A stretch of 64,000 nucleotides of DNA from assembly GCF_963675165.1 (NCBI RefSeq), contig NC_087390.1, positions 2,432,001 to 2,496,000 on the forward strand. Direction: 5' to 3'. The position numbers and the translations under genes were made by a program. Positions within the stretch are counted from its first letter, which is position 1. Each line of letters opens with the position of its first letter. Under the pieces are notes generated by a model. The model had not been told where the DNA came from, searched no databases, and was given only the letters and a program-made list of their open reading frames with translations. Positions 10,795 to 24,032 of this stretch are shown here, piece by piece. The stretch is from Halichondria panicea. Its lineage: Eukaryota; Porifera; Demospongiae; Suberitida; Halichondriidae.

Positions 10795-11690
10795 GGAACA
10801 CTGGGAAACCGTATAGGCACAATGCAAAAACCGATGGGGAACAGTAGGGAAACTAGACAGTACAATGGAATAGAGAGAACACTGGGAACACTATAGGAAC
10901 CGTAGGAACAGAAGGAACACTACAGGAACTGTAGGACTGAATACTATATAGCTGCATGGGAACCGTATAGCAACAGTAGGAACAGAAGGAACAATTGGAC
11001 CATGCATGCTGCACTATAATTATATCACTATAGGAACAAAGGGAAAATTATATATAAGGGAACATTATATATAATTATAGGAACAGAATAGGAACCGTAG
11101 GAACAGAGGGAAAAGTATATAGGAATAGTATAGAAACAGCAGGAACTGTATGAACACTAGGAGTTGTAGCTAGGAACAGGGAGAACCTTATAGGAAGAGG
11201 GAACACTGGGAACACTATACATATAGCAGTGGCATAGGAAGGGGGGCTCCAGGGGGTGGAGCCCCCCCCCATCTTTCTAGGCTATTAAGTAGATCAAACT
11301 GCACTATGTAGCCCGGATAATCAAAAAACTAGAGCCCCCCCCATTGAAAAATTGTTTCCTACGCCACTGTATAGGAACCGTACGTAGGACTGACCATATA
11401 GGAACAGTAGGAACAGAAGGAACACTGGGGTCACTATAGGAACTGTATAGGACTGAACACTATAATCATAGCTATATAGGAATCGTAGGAATTAACAGTA
11501 GGAACATGCAGAAGGAACAATAAGAACACAAGGAACAGATTGGTCGAGGGATTAGTATAATATAGATACTATAATTATAGATAGGAACACTATAGGAACA
11601 GAGGGAACATTAGGAACATATCTAGGAACCGTATAGTAACAGAGGGAACACTGTATACGTATAGGAACAGAGGGAACAGTAGAACCAGCA
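10795..11690. repeat. Degenerate GGAAC-rich repeat array
   Basis: Variants of taggaacagagggaacact repeat irregularly for about 900 bases. A shorter array of the same kind lies downstream of TRAF A2 (19895-20190), at a similar place relative to the gene, so the array was part of the duplicated unit. It is interrupted by a small transposon at 11227-11369. Confidence 0.75.
11227..11369. mobile_element. 143-bp MITE with CAGTGGC ends
   Basis: The ends read cagtggcataggaa and ttcctacgccactg, with long G and C runs just inside each. TATAG flanks both sides, a 5-bp target duplication. It is non-coding. Confidence 0.6.
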
Positions 11691-11692
11691 GC

Positions 11693-11890
11693 AGTGGCCA
11701 AAGACTTTAGACCACTGGATGCCTAATGGAGGTCAGTATATAGAAGTGTCTTGGAGTGCCCCCTGAAGAGCTCGACTGCATTGAGAGCCGATCCTGAGAA
11801 CTGTTTCACTCGAGTGCTGGAGCGACCACTCTCACACAGATGCTGATGACAGGAGACGGTTTTGGGATAGCGGCTAGGGAGATTGACAGG
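11693..11890 (+). pseudogene. Death-domain exon relic downstream of TRAF A1
   Basis: The segment aligns base by base with the first Death-domain exon of the TRAF-Death genes (35371-35649). Fragments of KDLRPL, LGVPPEELDCIES and ENCFTRVLER are recognisable in shifting frames. Several indels and a stop break it. TRAF A1 ends in a normal MATH domain about 1.5 kb upstream, so this exon is not used by A1. Confidence 0.75.
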
Positions 11891-12917
11891 TAGAATCAAA
11901 GGAAATGTGCCGGCATAATTATTAAACACACACACATGCACATAATTATAAGAAACTAACGTGTATATACTGTACCAGCACATGAGGAGATGGAGCGTCT
12001 TACTATATGTATATAGTTTCAATAATTTATGGTATAGCATTGCGGAATCAATATCGTCTAACTACATTTCCTTCTTTGTAATGTGTAACAAAGCCGAGCG
12101 GTATGCCTTGTATTCGGAACGTAATCACAATAGAATGACCTTCAACATTTAATTGCAACACACTGTATAACAAAAACACACCTGCTTATATACCAACCTA
12201 TAAGTATCTAGAATGATCTAGAACAAATAAAAGAACAAGAAACAACTAGAAAATCCCTAAGTCTATTGAGAACAATCTAGAATAAATAAGAACAGTCTGG
12301 AACCAATGATCCAAAGAGTTGTCCAATTATGTTACCAATAGTCCATAGTACAAAGTACATCACATAATGTGCTCTGTATGCGGCCGTTTGATCTAATAAC
12401 TGTACATGTACAATGAATACAGCACTTAGCAGTTTAACTATAAATTATGGCAATGTTTGTCTATAGCATGACGATATCCAGTTTAAGGAGTTTGCTGTAT
12501 ATTGCAGCTACATGTATATAGCTGGTTTGATAATACAATATTCCATAATACATACTCTCTCCGACTCTCCCCCACTCCCCATTGTCCCCGACATAACTAT
12601 TATGCTTTCCATTTTCTTGTTTCCTCGATAAGTATACCACTCCTCTCTCTCTGCTCTTAGCAACAGTAGCAATATAGCTATAGCTGCTGCTGCTGCTACA
12701 TTACTCTTCAGTTGTATAGCTTTACTAACTTGTTCAGTGTTGGAGACTCAGTTGTTTGAGGGAGTTACTTAGGAGAGAGGCTGTACTGTACATTCACTTC
12801 AAAGCATGCACTGATATAGCTATATCCTTTACTAAAGCTATCAGTGCTTTAGCCAAGTTTGCCAAGTTTGCGGTGGTATGGTATCTATGAGACAACAGTC
12901 ACAGTTAGTAGTCGGGT
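11891..12917. other. Intergenic, no gene seen
   Basis: AT-rich sequence with a short irregular repeat around 12190-12310 (variants of aacaatctagaataaata). The short ORFs at 11961-12152 and on the minus strand lack recognisable domains. Confidence 0.5.
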
Positions 12918-13791
12918 GTGTTACACACCCTCAATGCGGAAGACGTAAGTTGCGCTTCTTTACTCTCAAATAAAATGTTTAGCTATACTCTCAAAGAGAA
13001 ACACTATAAATATTGTTACATCTGTATATACCATTATAATAATTGTTCCCAAACACACAGATTCATAGAAGCACCCAATGGATCATGGGAGAGGTGTCCT
13101 GAGGTGTAATGAAACACTCTTTTTACATAGGTCTATGCTTGGTTTGTTAATTCTCTTCACCCACTCCCTCGCAGATGCTCAGAACAGTCAGAACAGTGTA
13201 GCTACTCACTAAGGGAATGCTACTATACAAAGACTTGGGATGCACTTGCAAGGTATTAATTATTCACATACTCCGCATAGGCGGAGGAAGCAGTACGATA
13301 TAAGTACGGCTACTGCATGCCGTACCAACTTAAGGGGATCCAGAACCGTACCAACTAAACTTTAGATTTGAGATAAGAGAGTATACAATAATGATTTTAT
13401 AGTGACGCAGTTGATAAATGAATTCCAGGTTAAGTCACTGACTTAGTCAGCGTGCCTTTTTTGTTAGAAGCCATGATGATTACACGTGTCTGTGGGTGTG
13501 GCCATCTGCATCACATAATCAAAACTGGGCGTGGCTCAAACTTTTTTCTGGTCGCTTTGCAGCCTGTCTTTTTAATCTACCTAATCTAGAGTTCCTTCCT
13601 CCACCAATGCTTCGTAATACTCTGGCCACAGGGCACCATCAAGGACCTAACGAAGCATGCGAAGGAATACCTTGCTAATCACAACCAACCGCTGAAAATG
13701 GCCAATAGAAAAATTAAGCAAACTCTGCAGCATCAAATTACCAACAAAACAGACAATCTGAAATCTGAAATTAACAAAATTCGATCTGAGG
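12918..13791 (+). pseudogene. Decayed TRAF gene (exons 3-6 remnants)
   Basis: Recognisable in order are the end of exon 3 (acaccctcaatgcggaagac then gtaag, about 12926-12945), a scrambled exon 4 (about 13062-13110), exon 5 (about 13175-13251, ending in the CDYKDLGCTCK-type codons with insertions) and the beginning of exon 6 (about 13633-13791, IKDLTKHAKEYLANHNQPLK). The RING exons and the MATH domain are missing. Spacing between the pieces is close to that in A1, so it is a dead copy of the same unit. Confidence 0.8.
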
Positions 13792-15851
13792 TGATTGCAA
13801 TTAATATGGTATCACATGACTGCATTCTAGAGCAGACAGGGAGTAGTACATGTAGCTATCATTAAACGTGCATTAGCATATTTATACCTCTGGCATTGCG
13901 CATGCATACCCTGAGGCGGCATAAAATCAGTCAGCTATTGCACACCATAATTATTATTACCGATTCCTCATAATGTTCAGTATGCATTTATAATTATTTT
14001 CTGCATCAGGGACTTGGTATATATAATACTTTCTACAGACTAAGAGGCCTCAAAGGTTATCTTCATTGGGGACAGCAGGGATGCTATGAAATACGCAATC
14101 ATACGATATCGACCCCAGAGTGACAATAAGTGGGTGCGCTAAATCTCTTTGGGGGACACAAACTATAATCATCATTAAGAATGATCAAAGATTGCACAAT
14201 AGTAGTATCCACTTCATCAACTCAGGTAAAGCATATTATACACTCACAAACATTATTAGTGTGTGCCAGTCAGTTAAGCAGGAGGGCTGTTGCTTCTGTT
14301 GGACGTCTCTCACTTTTCAAATGAGAACTGCCAATAATTATGCTCTCACTCAGAAAGTTGGGGCATGATCGACTGCGTTGCTATAGGTAGACTGATCCTG
14401 GTTGAGGGGGTGGGTGTGTTGGTCCGTATGGGGTTTGGTATATTTGTCTGATCGTAGGGGACGAAGAAAACATAGGTGATGATTGAACGATAGCGGGATA
14501 ATAGCACTATTTATCGGATAGAGGGCATACGTTGTTATCATAACTGAATTGTTGTGCCAATAATTATACTTCTATGTTCTTACAATTCGCAATAACTTGA
14601 CAAGAAACCTAGTAACAGTCCCATTTCTTTTAGGCATACGAGCTCAGAAAGTGTTTCCTCAGCAACAAGCACCACCATATCAGTATAGCGTACAGAGGCA
14701 TAGTATACTTAACGGTAACTCGAGAGTACTGGTATCCATTCTGTAATTAGCTTAAACAAAAATTTAGAATCGTCGCTGCGTGTGCAATCTTCACCACTTT
14801 TACAGGCAATGTGACATTCTCCAGAAATTGGATTCCGCGCAATCCCCAGCAGAAGGCCAACAATAAAGAGTGGGATGATAAAATGCGCCGCCACACTCAG
14901 TTTCTTTAGATCTGTGGCAGTGATAGCGTGACTGTCACATACAGATGCATATATACTTTGTGCAGGAGAACACAGATTATAAACCCAAAATTCGACAATT
15001 GCAGGGTAGTTTGCCAAACTCTATAAATTCACACAGCGAGCCATTTTGTGGGTAGAAATAAATGATCAAATGCAGTGTATCGCAGTAGAAAATTGTTCTT
15101 TTTCTTGCTAACAAACAGTAATCTGATTGGTCGCTGCTGTGGAGACACTATATATAGTGAGCTAGCGGACACAGATAGCACTCTGACCTCTGACCTTTCC
15201 TCTCTAAGACCTGTCCAGCGAGTCCCCTGACTGTAGAAGTACAGTCTGTTTAGCGTGTGATTTTTCAAGTCTGCAGATTTCATCCAAGCTGTGAAAACGA
15301 AAAGATTATTGTGAAACCGAATGATAATACACGTGAAAACCAGCATTGAAGTGTATCACAATACCATACGTATCACAATCCTATAATGAAGTCCCACAAA
15401 CATTTGCAATGTGAAAAATTGCTCGGATTGGCCGAGAGAAACAGCGTGGAAACAAGAACTCCGGTGAGAGTCAATCCATTCACAATAATTATTATTGTTA
15501 ACCATTATTTGGTGGCAATCCTAGCACATTGCTGGTGTTCTATAGAGTATATATATACATGCATTTTAGGGGACAATTTGTGGGACATGATTTTATTATA
15601 GACCGTGCATTTCGCACAAGGTGTTTGAGTTTTGTCTTTTGAATGTTCATGGACAATAAAATAAGACATACAAACAGAGACAAGGCTATAAATAAACTAT
15701 ATATCCATCCAGTTTTCAGATGTAGTCTTTTTCTGCAGAGATAGAACAGTTTGAACAGGCAAATAATTATTGTTGCTGAACACATGCAAACGCACTGCCA
15801 ATCCTATACTGGTTTTACTGCAAACAGATCCATCAGACATTTTTCCTGTAA
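13792..15851. repeat. Segmental duplicate of the region near 20.2-21.6 kb
   Basis: Bases 14390-15330 align with about 20200-21620. Shared landmarks are gtgggtgtgttggt, gatagcgggata, tcccatttcttttagg and gcagtagaaaattgttc. In this copy the minus strand holds a 102-residue ORF (14709-15017) with one hydrophobic stretch (IIPLFIVGLLLGIA). The other copy has indels that shift this frame, so the ORF is probably not a gene. Bases 15410-15760 resemble 23640-23760. I see no other gene. Confidence 0.6.
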
Positions 15852-16140
15852 AGTAGTCAAAGCATACTAAAACAGTATGCACTCACCAAGTAAGCTAGAG
15901 AATGTGACTACAAAGACTTCGGGTGCACAAAGGTATAAGGTATATATATACAAGGGGGGTAGACTCTACGTTTACAAGTATATAATGTACTCGTATGCTT
16001 ATATTCATTATATTCGCCTGCAGGGTGCCATCAAGGACCTAACGAAGCATGCAAAGGAATACACTCAGTTTGCAATGATTCACAACCATGCAACTATTAC
16101 CAGGCTGAAAATTACCAATAAAATATATTCTGGAGCGTCA
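15852..16140 (+). pseudogene. TRAF exon 5-6 relic
   Basis: About 15863-15935 matches exon 5 (VCTHQV, then a 4-base insertion, then RECDYKDFGC). About 16024-16135 matches the start of exon 6 (IKDLTKHAKEYT), which then decays. No RING or MATH remains. Confidence 0.75.
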
Positions 16141-16760
16141 AATTGCAAGATGTTCTGAAGTCGAAATTTGATCTGAGTTACATTCACGACTATATACAAA
16201 AAACAAATGCTATAGTGGGCGAAAGCACTCTCAAAGGAACTCCCTTGAATTTTCCCTCAGGCTATAAAGAATCGAGTACAATTCTGCTCAAACTCGGTAA
16301 GGAAAAATGTCACTATATTATATTTCTATACTGTTTTAGTTACGAGTGTTGGAGTGATTCCTCTCCACCCACCCACACATTTTGCATCAGGAAAGTAACG
16401 TGACTTCCGTCAACGCGTGATCAATTATGACAATTTGCCAATAACATAATTGTTGCCTCGAAGCATGCAAGCGGCGAATCTAGGCGCTTCGATTGATCAG
16501 TTACCATGCAAACAAGAAGTGAGTCTGAATACATCTGATGCACGTGATCTTTTATTTTAATTAAGGGCACTAAAGAAAAAAGTTTTTGTTTTGTATGATG
16601 AAAAAATTGGGGGGCCATTTAAAATGATATGAATACCATTATCATTAATTTATCATTGCCTCATTTCCACTTTCTATTTTAAGAATAGTGCCAACAATGC
16701 ATAGCCAAGTTCAACCGGCCAAGCTAGATAAGCTAGATAAGCTGGCCTATCTAGCTATAT
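16141..16760. other. Intergenic, upstream of TRAF A2
   Basis: AT-rich sequence. About 16545-16690 resembles interior parts of the Harbinger-like element at 2709-3025. There is no gene. The last 50 bases hold repeated agctagataagctgg motifs also seen upstream of TRAF A3 (about 23960-24010). Confidence 0.5.
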
Positions 16761-16765
16761 ATAGC

Positions 16766-16773
16766 TATAAAAG
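16766..16773 (+). promoter_or_regulatory. TATA box of TRAF A2
   Basis: TATAAAAG stands 115 bases before the start codon at 16881. The flanking leader is similar to that of TRAF A3, as expected from duplication. Confidence 0.55.
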
Positions 16774-16880
16774 GTTATTCTGCTACAGAGTGAGTAGCTA
16801 CATAACAAGAAGAACTTCTACACCTCTGAATCTCTACAACACCGACAGCTTGTAACTGATCAAGGGCTACTGCTGCTTTA

Positions 16881-19673
16881 ATGAGTAGATCCATGTCTAC
16901 ACTAGTGTGTGTAAGCTGCCAAGAGTATGCTTTCCACGATCCCTACCAGTGTGATTGTGGAGACAGACTTTGCAGCAAGTGTTACACCGGCTATGCTGAG
17001 AGGTATGAAACAGTAGAACTGTTAATTAATATATAGTCATTGCAGATTGATATTCTAATAAATAACTTTCATGGATGACTTTCATGTTGTTTAATATTAA
17101 TGGCTTCTAATTCTGCAGTGGCCACAAGAAATTTATTTGCTCATCCTGTGATGAAGAGAACATTGTGACCAACTGTTTCCGAGACAAGGCAGTGGAGTAC
17201 GAGCTTCGGAACACCACCCTCAAGTGCCTGAACCAGTCCTGTCCCTGGGAGGGGGAGAGCAGGTTCTATCAGGTTTGAGTAATGATTACGCATAATTATG
17301 ATAACTGCGACAAGCAATAATAGAGTTGTATCACAAATACTAGCTGTCTGTCAACATGATGCCGCTTTGAACACACTATGTTAGCTAGCTAGACATAACG
17401 TGTGTTGGTACTAGTGCTCTTAGAGGACGGCACAGATGGTACCCTATAATAATTCAACATTGTCTTACAGAAATTTATCATCGCTGATGAAGGTGTTCAA
17501 TTCACGGTTCAATCATGACATGATATGCATCTGAATGAAAGCTGGTGAGAATATAATTATTGTCATGTGTTCAGTCAAGGAGCTGACCAACTGCAATAGC
17601 ACTGATACTAGCTATCATCAGCTAGGGTTGCTCATTCTAGCTGTCATCAATTAATTTATAGAACTTCGCTCTTTAGATTGTTTGTATGGGACACGGCATG
17701 CAAGTAATTATATACTGTATCCCATACTCAACCGAAGAAGCAGAAATCACTGTATTTGTTGTTCTATTTTCTGTAGGAGCATAAGAAGTCATGCAAGTTT
17801 GGAGCAGTACAGTGCCCCAACTTGATATACGGCTGTAAAGAGGAACTGATTAGGAGTCAATTACAGAACCACCTCAATAAATGCAACTTCAACCCCATAA
17901 CTTGTCGATGGTGTGGACAACACACCCTCAATGAAGACGTAAGTTATACGTTAATGTGTTTCTTACAATTCTATGGCCAGTACATACTAAGATGCATGGT
18001 ATGACTATGACAAACCACATTTAAATGACCGTATATCTTCTAATTTATCGGACACTTCTAATCACCCCGGACACTCTTTTGGGCAATTGTTGTTGTTCTA
18101 ATACAACGGACACTCCAGTGCTTTAATATTACTAAATATCTGGACAATACCTTGAAAAGTTGAGTTACATTCATAGACGGCAAGTAAGACTTAGAGTGCT
18201 GCAGTTAGATAGTTTTGAGTAGTTAGTTTTAGATAGCTAGTGCAACTATTCAGTCGTACACTGTTCTATTAAACTTAGCTAGCTCGCATGCAGCTGCTTA
18301 TTATTCTGGACACTTCACATGCTCTCTAAAAATCTGTTCCAATTTATACCTGGACAATTTCTAAAATAATTATTTTTTGCTGTCCGATAAATTAACTAAT
18401 TATCCGCCCACACCCTGCCCATGTCGTGTGTTATTGCTGAGTGTAATCAGAAGCTAATTGCTTGAGCTGCACCGCGCCTGTCGTACCTCCTCTGAATACA
18501 CTTTAGATATATCCATGGTACAACTATTACATGTATATACGTACTATTGAAATCCGAACTATGCGTCATGATTCCCAAACACACAGATTCACGTTCAAAA
18601 AGAGTGTGAGATGGCACTAGACTACTGCCCCAATGGGTGTGGGGAGAGGTTACCTAGGAGAGAGGTGAGTCATAACGAATACACATCTATGATTTCCTTG
18701 TATGTTAATAATATTAGATCTTTACCCACTCCCCACAGATGCTCAAGCATACTAGGACAGTATGCACTCACCAAGTAAGAGAATGCGACTACAAGGACTT
18801 GGGGTGCACTTACAAGGTACATTCTCACATACGTACAGTAATTGTTCACATTCACTAAGCTTTATGTATTTTGTAATGTACTTGTACATGAATTATATAC
18901 TAGCTCTTATTCATCTGCAGGGTACCATCAAGGACCTAACGAAGCATGCAAAGGAGTACCCTGCATATCACAACCAACTACTAAAAATGGCTAACAAAGA
19001 AATGAAGCAATCTCTTGACCACCAAATTGCCTTGATAGACAACAAAACAGATGACCTGAAATCTGAAATTAGCAAAATTCGATCTGAGGTGCAGTCACGA
19101 CTGCAACCAGTAACAGATGCTGTGGTAAAAGCTGAGTCAGCAATTATCCGACTACAAGATGGACTCAGTGAGGTATCTCTGCTATTGCAAACACTTCAAG
19201 CAGCCAGTTACGATGGAACATTCATTTGGAAGATCCCCGAAGTATTGCGAAGAAGAAACGAAGCTAGAACTGGGAAAACTGTATCTCTGTATTCTGCTCC
19301 ATTCTATACGAGTCGTCATGGATACAAGCTCTGCCTGAGACTCTACATGAATGGCGATGGTACTGGGAAGGGCACTCACTTGTCGTTCTTTATCACCCTA
19401 ATACGAGGGGAGTACGACGCCCTCCTCCCCTGGCCATTCATACAGGCAGTCACTCTGACCCTGGTGGACCAGAACAAGCAGCGGGACATTGTCCAGTCGT
19501 TCCGTCCTGAACCAACCTCCTCGTCATTCCAGAGACCATGCAATGAGATGAACGTTGCCTCAGGCTGTCCCACATTCGCCCTCGTCTCCGTCCTTGACAA
19601 CGTCTCCTACGTCAAGGACGATACCTTGTTCCTTAAATGCAAAGTCAACACCACTGGTCTGACCAATGAATGA
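16881..19673 (+). CDS. TRAF-like protein A2 (RING, zinc fingers, coiled coil, MATH)
   Basis: Exons 16881-17002, 17119-17272, 17777-17938, 18587-18664, 18739-18816 and 18921-19673 give 448 residues. It has the same domain order as A1, with an N-terminal MSRS extension; an internal ATG at 16893 would give the A1-type start. RING-like cysteines fall at 10, 13, 24, 26, 31, 34, 48 and 51. Exon 3 is one codon shorter than in the paralogues (LNKC for LNNKC). The MATH domain (about 297-445) is complete, with YTSRHGYK, GKGTHLS and SSSFQRP. Phases and splice signals are all regular. Intron 3 contains a MITE-like insertion shared with A3, so the insertion predates their duplication. Likely a cytoplasmic TRAF adaptor or E3 ligase; partners unknown. 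Confidence 0.93.
18041..18394. mobile_element. MITE in intron 3 of TRAF A2
   Basis: The ends taatttatcggacac and gtccgataaatta form inverted repeats. The corresponding copy in A3 lies at about 25881-26230. It carries no coding sequence. Confidence 0.55.
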
Positions 19674-21712
19674 CAAAACTGTCTCTGAGTACTTGACACC
19701 ATCATTTATTTTATTCGTTAATTTTTGTGTGCTGATCGAGTACTCCTCTTCATGTATATTCAAACCAAATTTGTTAATTATTTATTTATATGCCATGTTC
19801 ATTATAGTTATTCAAGCAACTTAAATAGTTTATGTTTGTGCTATATAAGTCTGGATTTAAACGGCAGCTAGTATGCATGTGGGCACAATGCATGAGAACC
19901 GATAGAACAGTAGGAAAACTGGAAACTTGGCAGTGAGAAACAGCATGCAGGGACTTTTGGAACAGCTGTATATATGAACAGGGGAACATTATTTAGGAAG
20001 ATATAAAAATATTTGGAACACTAGAAACAGCGGGAACCGTATCGGAACAGAGAGAACACTGGGAACACTATAGGAACCGTAGGACTGAACACTATATATA
20101 TATATCACTATGAACTGTATAGCAACAGTAGGAACAGAGGGAATAATAGGACCATGCACTATATATAGGAACAGATCGAGGAAACATGTACAGTAAGAGG
20201 TTGAGGGGGGTGGGTGTGGGTGTGTTGGTCTGTATGGGGGTTGATATAAAAAATATTTGTCTGATCGTGGGGGAAAAGGTAGACAAAGAAAGCATACGGT
20301 AGGTGATGAACAATAGCGGGATAGTAGCACTATATTTATGGGATATAGAATAGGGCGTATGTTGTTATCATAACTGAATTGTTGTGCTGTATATACTTAA
20401 TGTTCAATATTTCAATTACAATTCGTATAATGCAATAACTTGACAGTAAACCTAGCAACAGTCCCATTTCTTTTAGGATGATTTTCATACGAGGTTTCAG
20501 AAAGTGTTTCCTTATCAACCATGCAGCACCACCGTATACCAGTAGTGTACAGTATACTTAATGGTATCTCTATACAGCTATACTGGTATCCATTATGTAA
20601 TTATAGCTTAAACAAAAATTTAGAATCGTCGCTGCATGCATGTACAATCTTCACCACTTTTGCAGGCAATGTGGCATTCCAGAAGTTGGATTCCCCGCAA
20701 TCCCTAGCAGAAGGCCAACAATATAAAGAGTGGAATGATAAAATGCGCTGCCAGAAAAATACACACGGATTCTTTAAATCCGTGGCAGTGATAGCGTGAT
20801 TGTGCAGGAAAACACAGTTAACAACCAAAATTCGACCATTGCAGGGTAGTTTGCCAAACATCCATATAAATTCACACAGCGAGCTATTTTGTGGGTAGAA
20901 ATAGATGATCAAATACAGTGTATCGTTGACGTGAATAGTGAGGTCAGCCACAGACGAGTAGATGAAGAGCCTCAGTAGAAAATTGTTCTTTTTTTGCAAA
21001 CAAATAGTAGCTCTGCTATTAGTCCAGTTATGCTCAGACGACTGACCTCCTATAGGTATAGATCACTCCCGAGATTCCGTATGCTAGCGCTTCTTGCCTA
21101 GTGAAGTCAATGGAGGATTCATTGCAATCATTTTGAGGGGACGACATCTTGCATGGCTTATTTTGTAGTTTTGACACATTATTGTCTTTAAACAATGCCA
21201 GTATTACATGTGACAGCTTGAACTGAAACTTCAAAGCTACGTATGTACTACATATTATTGCAAGGGGTCATATTTATTTTACTATAAAATGAACTTTTGG
21301 TTTATAGTAATTTATGTTATTGTAAACCATAATAATTTAAATCGATGACATAACACTATTCATACACACGAATAGATAATACAAGAGATTGTGAAGCAAT
21401 CTGATTGGTCACTGCCTGCTGTGGAGACACTATAGTGAGCTAGCGGAGGTGAGTGCAATTAAGATAGACCTTTTACGCAGAGAGCACTCTGATCTCTGAC
21501 CTTTCCTCTCTAAGACCTGTCCAGCGAGTCCCCTGACTATAGAGGTAGAGTACCGTTTAGCGGGTGATTTTTAAGTCTATTAGTTGTGCAGACTCATCCA
21601 AGCTGTGAAAACGAAAAGATTCTTGTGAAACCGCAAAAATAACCGATAATGCACATTAAAACTCACAGTGCATGTGGGACATAACCGTCAGCCCACAAAA
21701 AACACACGCTTC
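19674..21712. repeat. 3' flank of TRAF A2: GGAAC array and segmental duplicate
   Basis: A GGAAC-rich array at about 19895-20190 resembles 10795-11690. Bases 20200-21620 duplicate 14390-15330. Minus-strand ORFs here (20601-20999 and others) are frameshifted versions of those in the other copy. I see no supported gene. Confidence 0.6.
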
Positions 21713-23472
21713 CAGGGGCGGATCCAGAGGTAGTTCGTTGGGTTCGTACGAACTACCCTTCCAGCTAGTATATATTAGCTAGCTAGCTAACTGTACTGTC
21801 GTGACAAAGTCGTACAAAGTACGTCCTCTCTGCTTAATAAAAGGGTGGGGCTGGTTCTCTTTGCATAATAAAAGGGTGGGGCTGGTTCTCTCTACATAAC
21901 AAGAGGGTGGGGCTGGCTACTGCAGCCACATTGATTTGCACCGTGGTCAAGCGATTATTATATCTAGCCATGAATCCTTGACTCCTGATGTAAGAAGAGG
22001 AAAGTTTCAGGTAAGGGAGAGTGCATGACACTGCATATTGAATGACACTGCATACTTACATGTATAATTGTTATAAAATCAATAATAATTATATTGATGG
22101 TCAAGTTCTACAAGTCTATATATAGCCAAGTCTCCTCTTCACCAGCCACCACCGGCTGTCTTTCCACTGGGGACTACTACTATCTCTCCTCCAGTCACAA
22201 CTATCTCTCCTGTGTTTATAAATCATGAGGGAGAACATGAGGGTTAATTAGTGGGCGTGGTACTTTAAAAGGGGCGTGGTCACAAAAATTTCGGCGCTGC
22301 GCACCGAGTGAACTTTTTGCGCGGATAAGAATTACTATAAGAACCCTAGCCTCGATCCCAGGCCGAGTTTTCGCTTTTATAACGGTTAGGCGAACAACTG
22401 GGCCTGGTACTAGTTGTCTGCGCATGCGTCAAATTTTCATTGTATATTTGTGGTCGGCAAAAATATTTAATAAATCAATAATAGAAATTTGTACACAGAA
22501 AATGCACAGAGTGAGTACACAAAAGATGCACATAGGGAGCTGCTTCACAAAGGCCTGGGGAGTTGCCAGTTGTGCTGCAGCACAATTACAGTGACCCAGG
22601 GCAACTTCAGGATGATTGAATGCCTTCAAATTACGTTTCAAAAAGATTTAGCAGGCTGCTGGACTTCTCTGATTCTAGGCCCCAACTCGTAACTCATTGC
22701 TTGAGAAAACGTAGATTCTCTTGATGTCTCTGAGCTACCCAGCAACGCTCGAATGAGCAGGTCATACTCCAGTCCTGTGTCTGTGAGTATAGGACAATAT
22801 TAAAAGAAACCAAAGACGGTTAAACCCTTACCTCAAACTGTCCAGTCTCGTCCGTTAGTATAGCCAAGAGGAGCACTGTTGGGATAGCTGGATATTAGCC
22901 ATTGCTCCTGTACAGAGAAGTAGACATTTTAAATACGTGTAGATCTATACATATTAAATTTCTCGGTTATAGTGTCATTGTCGACGAGCTGATGATGGCA
23001 GCACCAAGTTCTCTAGCTCACACTCTTCACTTGATCCACCATATTAATGATGAAACTATAGTCTACCTACATTCTTGCCAAACATGAACAAGACTTGATA
23101 GCATAGCCGGCCATAGGGCCCACACAAAAATATCTGACCTTAACAAGCTTGACAAAGCTTTATACCTCTTCCCTTGTTGTTCAGTCTTCAGAATAAGCTT
23201 CAGAGAAGAGAGAAGCTTCAGCTAAGAGCCATTCCAATCGATTCCAATAATGATAAAACGGGAACTGACTTCTAGTACACGATAGTACACGAATATAAAT
23301 GTCACAAAAGTGAACGAGAATATCCATTCGTCAGAATCTGACAAACGACTGACGCATGCGCAGACAACTAGTACCAGGCCCAGTTGTTTGCCTAACCGTT
23401 ATAAAAGCGAAAACTCGGCCTGGGATCGAGGCTATAAGAACCCCCCTTCCTTAAATCCTGGATCCGCCCCTG
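21713..23472. mobile_element. CAGGGGCGGATCC element, with a nested insertion
   Basis: The inverted ends are caggggcggatccag and ctggatccgcccctg. GCTTC flanks both sides (21708-21712 and 23473-23477), a 5-bp target duplication. Near the left end a unit with gggtggggctggttctct repeats three times (about 21844-21915). More than half of its length is a second element, inserted at 22347-23434. No transposase ORF is seen. Confidence 0.7.
22347..23434. mobile_element. Mutator-like non-autonomous element, 9-bp target duplication
   Basis: The terminal inverted repeats extend about 90 bases and begin TAGCCTCGATCCCAGGCCG. The exact direct repeat TAAGAACCC flanks both ends (22338-22346 and 23435-23443). 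A 9-bp duplication with long inverted repeats is typical of Mutator-like elements. The interior has only short ORFs without known domains. Related termini occur at 31831-31888, 33775-33835, 44455-44500 and 56655-56675. Confidence 0.75.
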
Positions 23473-24032
23473 GCTTCACACCACACAACACCCTTTGGTA
23501 AGATTTTACTTTTTTATTTTTATTTTTTATTCTTTATTCTTTTGAGTGTAGTATAAAAATAAGTTTGAATTAAGCATTGAAGCGTATCACAATGCCATAT
23601 ACATAGCTATAATAAAGTCCTACATAAACACTTGCAATTGAAAAGTTGCTAAGATTGGCTGAGGGAAATACCAAAAGGCGTGGAAACAAGAAATCCAGCG
23701 AGAGCGTCCAGCCAGTTTTCAGATGTGGCCTTTCCCTGCAGAGATAGAACAGTTTCAAAATAATTTATGTGAAACATCAATCTGGGAGTTGGGAGAGGTT
23801 AATTGAAGTTGTTCACTTAATTTTATTCATGGTTACACAACACAATGAATAACATTATTTGGCTTTTGCACATGCAGTTAGCTATTTTTAGATTAGAAAA
23901 TGATTACCAAATGCTCCTGGAATACATACAAGTAGAGCAAGTTTTTACAAGTCAAGCTGGATAAGCTGGATTGGATAGGCCAAGCTAGATAAGCTGGATA
24001 GGATAGGTGGCCTCTAGCTAGCTATAGCAAGC
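23473..24032. other. Intergenic, upstream of TRAF A3
   Basis: AT-rich, with a T-run near 23510. Bases 23640-23760 resemble 15410-15760. No gene is seen. Confidence 0.5.

Noticed and set aside
14709-15017. Minus-strand membrane-protein candidate
   Set aside because: The duplicate at 20601-20999 breaks this frame with indels, and there are no splice or promoter signals that I could recognise.
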